From assembly GCA_964030475.1 (NCBI GenBank), contig CAXIPT010000076.1, positions 24,338 through 88,337 of the forward strand: a stretch of DNA of 64,000 nucleotides, given 5' to 3'. Below the pieces are notes generated by a model, which worked only from the letters and a program-made list of their open reading frames with translations, did no database searches and was not told where the DNA came from. Both the position numbers and the translations under genes were made by a program. This document shows positions 1 to 10,904 of the stretch, piece after piece. How positions within the stretch are numbered: the stretch's first letter is position 1; each line of letters opens with the position of its first letter. This DNA is from Tethya wilhelma. Lineage: Eukaryota > Porifera > Demospongiae > Tethyida > Tethyidae.

Positions 1-117
1 TATTGATGCCTGCTGCATTATGATTACCTGGCTGCTGCATATTGTTGGCTGGATGCTGCATGTGGGTAAAGCAGTCCCACAGTAATTATTATTTGCATAA
101 TGAAAGTGCAGTTTTAT

Positions 118-719
118 CTCTTTAGGGCTGACAGCGCCAAAAGTCGCACGCGCATATTCTACGATCGCGTAATCTGCGATTTTTTGCATTTATTATTTTA
201 TAGGGATAGCGTTTGAGCTATGGGCTTTAAGACTTGCTATGCAGTTAGGTAAGATAGCGCTCTACTAAAATACTAAGTTAGAGTCAGGTCTGATTAGTAG
301 GCGGAGAGATATAGCCTTCAAAGTTCAAAGGTTGCGATCGCGGTAAAGATCGAGACCGTCGGTTTGAACTCACGTTTTTTTCTTAGTGCTTTGCAGGGGA
401 AGCTTGACGCTGGTGCAGGGGGTCTTAAGCTATACCTGCATGCAAGCGCTTTTGCAGTCCTGCTCTTCAAGCTAGAAAAAAAGCCAAAAGTATGCAGGTC
501 ATTTAGCGAACTTTGACCTCTTCCGTTTTTGCAAGCTTTTGAAGTTAATATAAGCAAGCCAAGAATAGAACTGATATAGTTATGGCTTAGTACAATCATA
601 GCTAAGCTGAACTAGCTATATAGAGTGGCAAAGGCTTAAGCAAGAACAAAAATGTACAAAATCCAAGGTTAATCATGAATTCTAATTAAATATGCAGAAT
701 CAATTCAGGCCTTAAAGAG
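118..719. mobile_element. Non-autonomous TTAA-type DNA element (MITE), left copy
   Basis: A 602-bp element bounded by inverted ends CTCTTTAGGGC at the left and GGCCTTAAAGAG at the right, flanked on both sides by TTAT (114-117 and 720-723). It is the reverse-oriented relative of the element at 1088-1667: both contain the same internal stretches (GCGATCGCGG and TGCAAGCGCTTTTGCA neighbourhoods) in opposite order. No transposase is encoded. The 4-bp TTAA-like target duplication points to piggyBac-type mobilisation; other families with 4-bp duplications cannot be excluded. Confidence 0.72.
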
Positions 720-793
720 TTATTTTCTGGCAATTGTGAAGGAGTGGTCCCTGCTGTATTACCAAACCCCAATTTCCCGAGTACAGCAATAAG

Positions 794-2392
794 CCACTTG
801 GAGAGTTATAAAACTTTTTTGTGAAAAGTGTGCTTTTTGGTCTTAAAAAAATTTTGTAAGTTCTTAGTCACTCAAAAAAACTAAGTTCACTGTGAGAAAA
901 CTTTGTTTTTCACAAAACTGTTTCTTTTGTGTTGAAAAGTGTTTTCAAGGCAAAATAAATGTTTTTCGTAAAAAGTGTACTTTTAGATATTAGAAAATTT
1001 TCTAAGTCCATAGTCACTAAAAAAAACAAGTGCTTTATCTCTATTGTGAGAAAACCTTGTCTTTCACCAACAATGTTTTTACATTAACTCTTTAGGGCCT
1101 AAACTTATTATGCATACTTAATTAGATTTTATGAATATTTAATTAACCTTGGTTTTTGTACATTTTTGTTCTTGCTTTAGCCTTAGCTACTCTCTTTTGT
1201 AGTTAGTTGAGCTTAGCTATGGTTGTGCTAAGCCATGGCTATGTCAAATATGTTAAAAGCTTGCAAAAAACAGAAGGGGTCGAAGTTCGCCAAACGACCT
1301 GCATACTTTAGGCTTTTTTTTTCAGCTTGAAGAGCAGCACTGCAAAAGCGCTTGCATTTAAGTATAACCTAAGCCTCCCTGCACCTCCATAGCTAGCGTA
1401 AAACTTCTCCTGCAAAGCACTAAGAAAAAAACGTGAGTTTAAAACCAATAGTAACAATCTCACCGCGATCGCGACCTTTGAACTCTAAAACCTATATCTC
1501 TCCTCCCACTAATCAGACCTCAATCTTACTTGGTATTTTACTAGAGCGCTTCCTTACCTAACTGCACAGCAAGTCTAAAGCTAATAGCTCAAAACGCTAT
1601 GGCGATCGATGGTACGCAATCGTTGAATACGCGCGTGCTGATAAATCCGTCTACCGGCCCTAAAGAGTTAAGAGAATTTTCCTTGTGTTGAAAAAAGTAA
1701 AATTTTACAAAAGTGTTTGTATTGTTCTACAAAGTGTTCTCAAGGCAAAATAAACATGTTTTGTGAAAAGTGTTCTTTTTAGTCTTAGAAAATTTTCTAA
1801 TTCCATAGTCACTCAAAAAAAACTAAGTTCTTTATCTCTACCGTGAGAAAACTTTTTTGTGAAATAGTGTACTTTTTTGGTCTTAGAAAATTACTCGAAA
1901 AAAGTAAGTTCTTCATCTCTACTGTGACAATTTTTTTTCACCAACAATGTTTTTTACACCAAGAGAATGTTCCATATGTTGAAAAAAGATAAATTTCACA
2001 AAAGTGTATCTTTTGTGCTGAAAAGTGTTTTCAAGGCAAAATAAACTTTTTTGTGAAATAGTGTACTTTTTTGGTCTTAGAAAATTACTCGAAAAAAGTA
2101 AGTTCTTCATCTCTAGATTTTCTACTGTGACAATTTTTTTTCACCAACAATGTTTTTTACACCAAGAGAATGTTCCATATTATGTTGAAAAAAGATAAAT
2201 ATCACAAAAATGTATCTTTTGCGCTGAAAAGTGTTTTCAAGGCAAAATAAACATTTATCGTGAAAAGTGTACTTTTTGGTCTTGGAAGTTTTTCATCTAT
2301 ACCGTGAGAAAACTTTGTTTTTCAGCAAATGTGTTTTTTACACCAAGAGAACGTTCCATATGTTGAAAAAAGTAAAATTTCACAAAAGTGTT
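794..2392. repeat. AT-rich tandem array, about 200-bp unit (array A)
   Basis: Irregular repeats of a unit holding GTGAAAAGTGTACTTTTTGG, a run like TCTTAGAAAATTTTCTAAG, CTCAAAAAAACTAAGTTC, GTGAGAAAAC, CACCAACAATGTTTTTTACA and GAAAAGTGTTTTCAAGG. Unit starts are visible near 817, 960, 1754, 1850, 2045 and 2249, so the spacing varies from about 100 to 205 bp. A MITE (1088-1667) splits one unit and a Merlin element interrupts the last unit at about 2393. The small ORFs here are by-products of the repeat and I do not call them genes. The same unit recurs in reverse orientation at 17838-18900. Confidence 0.85.
1088..1667. mobile_element. Non-autonomous TTAA-type DNA element (MITE), right copy
   Basis: A 580-bp element with 12-bp inverted ends CTCTTTAGGGCC and GGCCCTAAAGAG, flanked by perfect TTAA duplications (1084-1087 and 1668-1671). 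It lies inside a tandem-array unit. Removing it restores a unit reading TTTTACA-TTAA-GAGAA, which matches TTTTACACCAAGAGAA in uninterrupted units (for example near 2150-2165). It is inverted relative to the 118-719 copy. No coding capacity was seen. piggyBac-type mobilisation is the best guess from the TTAA site. Confidence 0.82.
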
Positions 2393-2568
2393 TGGATCTC
2401 CTATAAAGAACGGACAAAGGTCGCGAGCGGTCTAATTAAGTGGGCGGGGACATGGGCATGCCCCCTTCAATTAATTAAGAGGTGTGGTCACTTGATAGGA
2501 CAAAGTACAAATAACACGTGGACTAAGCATAAAAAAATGGTTATAATATTGTAAGTTCAAGTTTCAAA

Positions 2569-2668
2569 GTTGGAAATAAGGCTAATAAACTACAAGAGAA
2601 GAAACTACAGTCGTAACAGTTGGAAATAAGGCTTATAAACTACAAAAGAAGAAACTACAGTCGTAAGT
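2569..2668. repeat. Tandem duplication of a 50-bp unit
   Basis: Two adjacent 50-bp copies of a unit beginning GTTGGAAATAAGGCT and ending CTACAGTCGTAA, differing at a few positions. They lie inside the 3' part of the Merlin element, downstream of the transposase stop. Confidence 0.85.
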
Positions 2669-2724
2669 ATAAGTACACTACATTTACTGAATATGTTATT
2701 GTTAGTAGATAATGTATGGATTGT

Positions 2725-3672
2725 TTACACTGGGTACTGCCTACTAATATGCAAACACACATTTGCTAAAGCCTCCCCAGCAGTTTTCCCACACCTCTCT
2801 CTCCACATAAATTCATCAAGATGAAGAGCCAGCTGTTCAGAGCTAACCCCCTTCATCTGTTTGAACTTTGTCTTGACCCGGTTCCAATAGCTCTCGACAG
2901 TCTGGGTATTGACTCCAGTGGTAGGATCAACAAAATGGAGTGAGTGATTGACAACCCCATGCCCTGCAATTCCTGGTAGGGATGCCACTCTCCTGTATGC
3001 TCGCCAATCATCACTCCAAATTGTCGTACCAGGTAGTGTGTGCTGTTGGATGATTGGCAGAAGAGTTGCACGGTCTCTACTGGGAACCAACTCCATGTAA
3101 CCAAGAGCAGGGGTGTGTGAGGTGTCAACAAGTCCGAAGACCCACTGTTCCCTTCCTGGTCGTCGTCCACGATTGTACTACATGTACATACATTGTTTGT
3201 ATGCAGTATGTTAAAGTCTGTCTATACTAAAATTATTTTAATTTACTAATTGATTTTTAATTGTAATTATACCTTTGGTTTGTGAGTGAGCAAATTTTCA
3301 TCGATCTGCACAACAACACCAGGTCCACCTAATCTGATTGGTGTCTGGAGCAGCCAAGTTGTGCAGACCTCCCTCAACCACTGGTACACTGCACAGGCAG
3401 ATGCCTCAGTTACCTCGGCCTCTTCAGCAGCATCTGTGACTGGGTAGTTCCTAGCCCACCAGTACATCAAGATCATCCACTTCTTCAAAGGTAGACGAGA
3501 CTTAGAAAAAAAACCTACCATCTCTGATTGATGTGCACTTGTGACATGCAGGGCAGCGAAACCTGGTGCCATCACTAACATCAGATCTGTCTGAGAGCTG
3601 CATAGCGGTGCCACAGGGACATGTCTTGTTTGTAGCCAAAAGACCCTTTCTTTGCAGATAGGTGATCAGCTG
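2725..3672 (-). pseudogene. Merlin / ISXO2-like DDE transposase, two exons, one frameshift
   Basis: Cuts and pastes its own element. Exon 1 (3273-3672) encodes an N-terminal zinc ribbon (CPCG then CPACHKC) and the segment PLKKWMILMYWW; exon 2 (2725-3177) holds the rest. The 95-bp intron (3178-3272) is GT-AG and in phase 0, and joins THKPK to YNRGRRPGREQWVFG, a junction typical of ISXO2-like domains. The triad is visible as D in VVQIDENL, D in TIWSDDWRAY and E in TVESYWNRVK. The zinc ribbon lies one frame away from the catalytic part: the switch is at an 8-T run (3506-3513 on the plus strand read as A), where seven would keep the frame. A mutation or a homopolymer sequencing error are both possible. 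The family call is strong from motifs. Confidence 0.85.
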
Positions 3673-4019
3673 ATCAGTTTCTNAGGTGATGCGAAATAAA
3701 GGAAAGCGGTATAGGGGTATCTATTTCCTAATGTTTGAGTTTTTAGCAGAGGAAGTGCTCCTTTAAGGAACATCTGAGTCTGCCTCGTATACAGTCTCAA
3801 CAAAAGTTGTTGAAGAACTGCCATCAAATCTCTGTGTCTATATGATCAGTTTGACTTTCGACTTTAACTTAATTGATGCATGGAAAAGATACTAGTGTAG
3901 ACAAAACACTTTGAATATTCAAGAAGTTTACTACCAGTATACTGCAGCTTTATTTTTTTGCTAATAGGTTTCAAACTTGCTTACCAAATTATCTTTCAAA
4001 TCCATCGTTTGCTTTTCAG

Positions 4020-4820
4020 ATTCAGCCTTGAGGTAGGGGAAGATGATACAGAGTTTGTAACATGCTCATGATCACCATCTTCATTAGCATGGCCATGAGT
4101 TTCCCAATAATTTTCGACAAATCAGAGCTGACAAAATTAAGCCCTATTCGCAAAAGTTTTGCAGAGCTGTCTCATGTTATTCGTTTGAGTTTTGTAGTAT
4201 TTGACTAGATGCTTGTACACAAAACACTGATCTTTAATATCCTCCATCTTGTGAAATAAGCACTCAACATTCTCCATGCATGCTGTCTTTTCATAATGAT
4301 ATTTCAAGAGGATGGCACGTTTCTAGAGAAGAAATTGAAGTAGATCTATGTGTTCCTGTGACCAACTATCAATTAGTAATTGTCTTGAGAATATTAGTTT
4401 ATCAACATGAGAAAGCGAAAGAATGCTATCATATGATGGAATTGTGCTATGCAAAATGTATACAGCCACAGTAGCAAGCTTGAGAAACTCATCACATTTC
4501 CAGTATTTGAGCTTATGTACACCAGAGGGTTTACTTGTACATATTAATGGTGTGTGTTCGTGTTTATAGTTAGTTGAAAGCAACTTTCTTGAGTGTAGCT
4601 GCAAGATCTGCCCTTGATAGGACTTCTCCAAAAACAGTGTTTCTCTCTAAAACAGCAACAGCGGCATTCAAACCAAGATATATGCAAGCAAATCTTGCTC
4701 TATTTCAGTTCGTATTAGATTCAAATTTCCCATGTGCATAGCATCAATCGCTGCACCTTTCTCTCAGCAACTGTTGGAACATTGTCCACTTTATGGCAAT
4801 CAAGTCCAGTAAGTTCTAGG
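4020..4820 (-). pseudogene. Relic of a TNP2/Plavaka-like transposase (tentative)
   Basis: A minus-strand open stretch (4323-4631) includes SGVHKLKYWKCDEF followed by a hydrophobic helix-rich segment, which resembles the region after the catalytic core in TNP2/Plavaka-type transposases, where a basic W-K-x-x-E-F/W segment precedes helices. Upstream on the same strand, 4640-4800 gives fragments such as IDCHKVDNVPTVAERK in shifting frames. No catalytic residue is visible and the frame is broken more than once. Alternatives are another transposase family or chance; I would not assign a function. Confidence 0.3.
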
Positions 4821-4849
4821 CAATGCAACTGAGGTGGTTGGTGATAACG

Positions 4850-5015
4850 AGCATGAAAGTTATTGTAGTAGTAGTAGTGATTACTTTATGTCCCAATTAC
4901 TTCGCACCGTCTACATCCTTTTCTTCCACCAGAGCATGAAAGTTATTGTAGTAGTAGTAGTGATTACTTTATGTCCCAATTACTTCGCACCGTCTACATC
5001 CTTTTCTTCCACCAG
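4850..5015. repeat. Perfect 83-bp tandem duplication
   Basis: Two adjacent, identical 83-bp copies (4850-4932 and 4933-5015), each starting AGCATGAAAGTTATTG and ending TTTTCTTCCACCAG. Each contains a short (GTA)n run. Perfect identity suggests a very recent duplication or a local assembly duplication. Confidence 0.92.
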
Positions 5016-5329
5016 CCGAGAGAAGACCTATTTCATGATGAGCTTTCAGATCAGCTGTAAGTAAAAGGGATATACAACCATTTAGAGATAGTGTTTGAAG
5101 AAATTTGAGACCAAGCTAAAGCAACCCACCTAATGGCAACCAGTAGATCTACAGACTAGACTACATCTGATGCTTTGTCACATTCATCTATTTTAGCAAT
5201 CACATGCATAGTGTATGAAGAGTCGCTGATATTGAAGTTTAAAGTTCTTAATGATTCCCAAGTCTAGAGGTTTCAGGACAGAGGTGGTGTTAGCAGGCAG
5301 AAAACAAATCTGTATGTTTGAGAATTTTC

Positions 5330-5780
5330 CAGGTAAATTACCCATAAAAAGCAAGATACTACAAGTACAAAAAACATTAGAAATGTAAATCAAACATAGG
5401 AATGGCCAAATCGTAAAAAAGTGAGCAAACAAGATAGGAATGAAGGCTGGAGCTGTATCTTACAAAATTTACTTGCTTTGCTCATCTTCTTATAATGACA
5501 ACTATGTAACAAGGTAGTCTATTCACCTCCTATTATTGAAGACTGAAAGGTACCGGTAACTGCATGGTTACAGAGACTTCAGCACAACCAGAAATCTTCA
5601 GGTAAAACAGGCAGGGCAGCGAATATTCGGATTCCAAGTAACGCACACTTGTCTAACTGGAATAGGGTCGTCAAATTGATTTCCAAGGTAGCTAATGAAT
5701 TATTAATGAGTATAGAAATCAATGGCTGCCATACGGAGAAGGCGCTTTTCGTCTTGTATCTAGCGACTCAGCTAGAGACT
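5330..5780. repeat. Dispersed repeat R1, copy A, left part
   Basis: Matches 17090-17490 in content and order: a GGAATGGCCAAATCGTAAAAA segment, TTCACCTCCTA near 5526, CACAACCAGAAATCTTCAGG at 5583-5602, and GCTGCCATACGGAGAAGGCG near 5724. The copy stops at 5780, where a transposon begins, and resumes at 10905. R1 has no convincing gene; a 61-codon ORF in copy B is not conserved in frame in the other copies. Confidence 0.8.
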
Positions 5781-6829
5781 CAGGGGAGTTAAGGCTGCCT
5801 ATGACACAATAGTGAATTTTATGTATGTTATGTTTTCTACCCAGGATATCTCTGGTCCTACAAAGATTCAAGAATTCAGATTTGACAGAAATGTTCAGTA
5901 TGAACAGGAGATTTTAGAAATAAACAATTTTAGTAACCATAGCAACTGTTTATCTATGAATAATGTATGTTTGTTATTACAAAGAAGTGTCTGCATAAGA
6001 CTGCCTATGCGGTGATGAATTTCATTTTATATCCTATGACTACGCATGAAATAGCTTTCAACAACATTGGATTTTATAGAACTGCCCTGAAAACTGGTCA
6101 AATATCACTGGTTTTTGACAAATTTTAAAATTTGTCTCAGCTATTTAGCTTACACACACACAAAACCTACCTTGAAAAATCTGGAATGGTTCCAAGACCG
6201 ATTTTCAAGGCAGATACTTGCTGCCCAAATAGAATAGTGGCATTACATCCCAAAATTCGTCAGCAAGAAGTGACACTCCCGACCGCACAGCTCAATATAA
6301 TATTCTTCTCTCTCAAGGGCTTAGATTATTCATGTTATTCTGTAGCTAATACTACACTCATGCATTATTAATACTTCACAAAAAAGGCGCAATTTTGCCA
6401 GGATTTGCAACTGTGACTGTGAAACTGTTTGACTAGCTGCTTCAGAAGCCTCTTATCGTACTCTCTTACTCGCTATAACAGCTCATTACAGCTGAATCCT
6501 GTCAAGGTATGAATGAAATTTGATATTTACCGCAGTACTCGTCATAGTAAGCCATGAATAATATTAGAGTAACATAGCTACCAAGAATCCCATACAGTAC
6601 GTGACAATTGAACAAGGGTACTTGAGTACTGGGTCTCCCCATAAAACAGTAAGAATTAAATGATCAGTTGTATTACTACTCTAGCTTCTTTTCTTTGCAA
6701 AGAGTCTGGGTCTGGGCACATTCAAGTCAAGTTGATGTCACGACTCGGAATTGTAACGGCTCCGCAGTGGCTAGCACTCTGCATATGTCTCTCTCTTTCC
6801 CTCTTTCTCTGTCTATCTCTCTCTCTTTC

Positions 6830-6833
<4 letters not shown>

Positions 6834-6868
<35 letters not shown>
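6834..6868. repeat. (GT)n microsatellite
   Basis: About 17 uninterrupted GT units, preceded by a CT-rich stretch (6788-6833). It lies just upstream of the transposase start and generates spurious cysteine/valine ORFs. Confidence 0.95.
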
Positions 6869-6871
<3 letters not shown>

Positions 6872-6913
6872 GTGTGGGGGGTGTGATCATGCAGTATTTA
6901 CAATTATTATAGG

Positions 6914-9900
6914 ATGAGTCAGAGCATAACTTGCAACTTTGCCAGAGCTGCTATCAGGAAGCACATGAAATCAAAGAAGAAGAATACAATAAAGTTCGAA
7001 GTTATTCATAACAAATACAATGAACAGTTTAGCTCCTGCCCAGCTCTAACAGTGGATAGCAAATTTGCTTCAGTAAAGTTTCCTCTAATTGACAAAATTT
7101 TTAGTCGCAAATGGAATCCAAAGGAAGCAAGGTCCGAGTACTTGGAAATCTTTTCCACAACTTCTTGGATAAAACTCCCCAAAGAAGAGCAAGATAAACA
7201 TGCCCTCTTTTGCACAGAATGCCCAAAAAGGTACAAAAAAATGAGCAATGCGTTTCCATGCTGGAAACCCACAAAAACAAAAAGCAAGCCTGTCAAAATA
7301 ATTGCAGCTTCTAATGTGTCGCCAAAAGACTTTGTACGAAATGTAAGCAAAGAATTGGACGAGGTTTGTAAGAAAAAGTACAACTGTACTTTTACAGATA
7401 TGATTCAGACAACCCCTACATCATCATTTCAAGTGAAGCAAACATCTGCTCAGAAGCAACAAGCAAAAAGGAGGTTACTTTGCGACTGCAAAAATGAAAT
7501 CGAACAAAAAATGGATGAATGCTCTCTAGATCTAGTGTTAGGAAACAGAGTAAGCTGGAAAGCCTTCGATCGAATGAGAGCTATTCAAGGCCTCGAAACT
7601 GGCAGAAAGCGAAAGCAAACAGAAAGTGAATCCGAACCTCCTAAAAAACGCAAACATGGAGCAACAAAGGATAACGTAGAACAAATGATAGACACCCAGA
7701 AACTTATATCTGAGGCTTCAAATTGGAAAGAGGGTGAGAAAATAACTGGTCTCAATTGGCAGCAAGTTATGGTCTAACTGAACCAAACAGGGGTCAGATA
7801 ATCAAGGAATATCTGGACGAGCAGGGAATAAACACACAAACAACCACAACTCCTACAAGAAAGAGTAGACGGGCTAAATCAAAGTTTTCTGGTGGACGAG
7901 TGTCAATTCCATCATACAAACCTTCTAAAGAAGTTAAAGTAAGGCTTCAAGAAAAAATTGCTGATGGTGATATAGAAATAGGACAGCCTATAGTACCAAC
8001 AGAAGAACATTCCTTTACATTAAACAAGGAGACATATGAGATCACACAAAAAACAACAATCACTACATCCAGAATGATAGATCTTATGAAAATTAGGAAA
8101 GAACTTCTTTCTAAGCATGAGAATATGGGGCTTGTACGATGCAGTGATGAAGAACTTGAGAAACTCACTAGAGAAGACGTGGTACAGCAACTCACTCTTG
8201 CATGTGAATATACTGAGAATATGTCAACAGAAGAACTGAGGGCTAAACTTAAGAAACTACGGACTACACGCTATATAAAAATGTGGCATGATCACTCGAC
8301 TATGGCTGGGCATGGCTACTTCCTAGTGACTGTAGCATGTATATACGACTCAGCGTTTTACTATACAAGAGAAGAGCTGCTACAAAGAGGACAGAACATT
8401 GACATTGAAGCAATTGTAGAAGAGCCAGAAATACACATACTAGGAAGAGCAGGCTCATCGCTAGAGGAACAGAGTAAATTTAACCAAATCAGAGTGGAAC
8501 AACTACAAAGTCTGAGTGAAGATATCTGTACAAGCAAAGGGGTTGCTATACATGATGTACTACGCTTTTTTCATGCAGACAGTCCAGCCAGGCAATTTGA
8601 AGCAGGAGCAAAAATTGGAGGGGATTATGCTTGCACACGCTGCAATGCTCACAGTCATAGATTTGACGACTTAGCATACACATATTGTTCAGAAAAGCGA
8701 ACACTAAAGGATAGACAAAAGTTTGTAACCACAGGGAAAGCTTGGCAAAGTGTAAAGGTATATCCATTTGAAACATTAACTAAGCAACAAATGGTGGATG
8801 AATTGAACGTTCACAATGTAAACACAAATGGAAGGAAAAGAAAGGAACTTTACAAGCTATTTTCAGAAAAATATGGCGGCATCAAAGGTGTGCCAGCATT
8901 AATCCAGCACAATCCGAAAATTGAATTGGACAGCCTAAACCTCGGTGAGTATGAAATAGTACCATGTGAATCATTACATGACTTGAAGGGGCACCTAGGT
9001 AACATAATTCAAGAGTTAGCACTTTCCGGAAACAAAGTTGTTCAGAAAGTAATATTGTCAGTTAAAGACACAATACTGTCAAAGCAGACATTGCGCTGTT
9101 CTGATTATCGGAAGGCTAGCCTAATAATCCTACACAACCTACAGAAACAAGAAGATGTACCAGAAGCAATTCCACAACTCTTTGAAACAGTATGTGAAAT
9201 TCAAGAAATCCTATATGCTAGGGAAGAAAAGCGAACCGATGCCTCAATACTCCGTCTATACAACCTCGCATACATTCATGGAATATTATGCTATGAGCTC
9301 TTTTCAAACCCACAAAGTATTACAAGAAGAAGAATGTTTGGTATATATTTCCATTCAATAACCTGTCACGCCCCAGAAGTGTACCGTTTGGTTTGTCTCA
9401 GATCTGTTAATGCAGAAAAACAAGAGCGGAGGTTTGGCCAAACAAAAGCGATAACAAGGGCTACGTCGAACCAACATGCAGACAACATTGTCACAAACAT
9501 TTTAGTTCGCTTAAACATGGAAAGCAAGGTAAAAAAAACAGCTGATTCATATGCTCAAGAGGAGAGTGAAATAAAGAAACTGGCTACTACCCTTGACAGC
9601 AACCCTAACACTATAATAACACAGAGAATAATGTCTCAACATGCCAATAGTTATCAGGCTCACCTCGAAAGAATTGCAGATTTTCTTGCTCAAGGTCCAG
9701 GATCGTGGTGGCACGAAAGTGAGGGAAACATAGAGTTTCATGACAAAGCTGGCGCACCTCCCACTTCAGCTCACAAATACCACTTCCGTTCATCATCACT
9801 AGAGAGTATCGAAGAAGCTGTATTTCAAGCATGGGAAGAATGCATGGAGAAGAAACTGAAGTTGCCAGCTAAAACCATCAAGCACTATCATAATGGTGAC

Positions 9901-10371
9901 TTTGAAAGCATGGAACAGTCCACGGATAGTGTTGATCCACTCGTCAGCTCTGATGAAGTAGCAGACAGTAACCCTGCATTACCCAGAGATAGAGAGGAAA
10001 CATGTATTGATGATCTCAACCCTGAAATACGTATTGATGACATCACACATAATGATGATACCAACCAGCCTGAAATTGAAGAACCAAACATCCAAGAGGT
10101 GGCACAAAATGAAGGAGTACTAGTAACTACACTTGCTAGGTCATTGGCTAGAATTCTACCTGACAGCCAAGATCAAATAGCTACCCTTGATTCACTACGA
10201 TCAATAATCAAGAAGGGAAACAGAAGTAAAACTCTTGTCATCAAGTATCAGAGAATTGTTAGTGACCTAAAGGCAAAGCTGCAGAGTTGGTTAAAACAAG
10301 ACAACTTTGCTAGTACAAACAAGTCCAGAAAACTAGCTATTCAGATTCTTGAGAGTGAATGGTCACATTGA
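6914..10371 (+). pseudogene. Large DDE-like transposase (about 1150 codons) with a single-base frameshift
   Basis: Two overlapping frames make one protein. Frame 1 (6914-7777) is a lysine-rich N-terminal region with paired cysteines (FCTECPKRYKK) and a bipartite basic run PPKKRKH. Frame 2 (open from 7738 to 10371) continues with NWSQLAASYG, where frame 1 had begun the variant NWQQVMV and a stop. One extra A in the 7739-7742 run would join them. Downstream landmarks are KMWHDHSTMAGHG, RFFHADSPARQFEAG followed by GGDYACTRC, a SAP-like helix pair (QQMVDELNVHNVNTNGRKRKE), ESLHDLKGHLGN, ERRFGQTKAITRATSN and SYQAHLERIADFL. The order D-x-P-A-R then G-x-Y-x-C-x-x-C then L-H-D-x-K resembles TNP2/CACTA transposases, so a DDE nuclease is inferred. 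The KDZ signature YDIACQ is absent. I recall similar unnamed proteins in cnidarians and sponges but cannot verify this here. Confidence 0.75.
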
Positions 10372-10904
10372 CATATAAATATTTATCTCCTTTCTATTTC
10401 TTGTTTTATAAATACAAATTATTCAAAGTTACCGTAACACTTACCTTGGGTTTTTTTCTGTTCTGTCAGTAGTTCATGTAGTTCTACATTTCTTCCTCAG
10501 GCGTACAGAAAGGTGAAGATCTTCTTTTGCTTTGGCTCTCTACAAACGCGCGGCTACATCATCGTGCTGTTCAATCTTTAACACGCCCACAAATACCCTT
10601 GAATTTTTCTTTCCACGCATAAATAGAGTTAGACTACTAAGTGCAAAGTGGTTGTGTACTGTTGCAGCTTGCTCTGTGCCACAGCTAGCTTAAATTGATG
10701 CCGCAAGATCCTGGATCATATATGCACCCATGAAAGAAATTATACTTGAGAGTAAGAAACTATAGCACTAATTAACATTCATGATATTCGTTGTTTGCTT
10801 GTAACATGCTTGTATTTACTATTAGTTATCACGTTTAGTCAATTAATTACAGCCGCACGGTTATAATATGTGTTCAATTGGTATAGGCAGCCTTAACTCC
10901 CCTG

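Larger units (their letters stand above)
2393..3682 (-). mobile_element. Merlin-type DNA transposon, 5' end missing
   Basis: The 3' end of this minus-strand element abuts array A: the array unit breaks off at GTGTTT (about 2392) and new sequence starts GGATCTCCTATAAAG. It contains the two-exon transposase at 2725-3672 and about 330 bp of 3' non-coding sequence (2393-2724). The 5' side stops at an isolated N at 3683, beyond which nothing similar continues, so the 5' terminal repeat is not seen. Merlin elements are the eukaryotic relatives of bacterial IS1016/IS1595. Confidence 0.7.
5781..10904 (+). mobile_element. Autonomous DNA transposon of unplaced superfamily with 22-bp TIRs
   Basis: Perfect 22-bp terminal inverted repeats: 5781-5802 starts CAGGGGAGTTAAGGCTGCCT, and 10883-10904 is its exact reverse complement. 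The element is inserted in R1: the sequence before 5781 and after 10904 continues the R1 order seen uninterrupted at 17430-17540. Flanking octamers TAGAGACT and AGGAGACG share five of eight positions, compatible with a decayed 8-bp target duplication. The interior holds a subterminal echo of the end (GCCTATG...GTGAATTT at 5796 and again near 6001), a (GT)n run, and one large transposase gene (6914-10371). About 1.1 kb of 5' non-coding DNA (5803-6913) and 500 bp of 3' DNA (10372-10882) show no other gene. Confidence 0.85.

Noticed and set aside
2267..2554. 95-codon ORF in array A and similar ORFs in array B (17883-18263)
   Set aside because: They run through tandem-repeat units, share no consistent frame between units, and consist of repeat-derived K/F/T-rich peptide.
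2725..3672. Bacterial IS1595-type insertion sequence or contamination
   Set aside because: A phase-0 GT-AG intron interrupts the gene and flanks are eukaryotic repeats, so a Merlin element fits.
6660..6917. ORFs through the CT/GT microsatellite
   Set aside because: The peptide is serial C-V or L-S from simple repeats; no gene-like composition.
6914..10371. KDZ (Kyakuja-Dileera-Zisupton) transposase
   Set aside because: The YDIACQ signature of the KDZ core is not present, although the 8-bp-like flank and the cysteine pairs made it worth considering.
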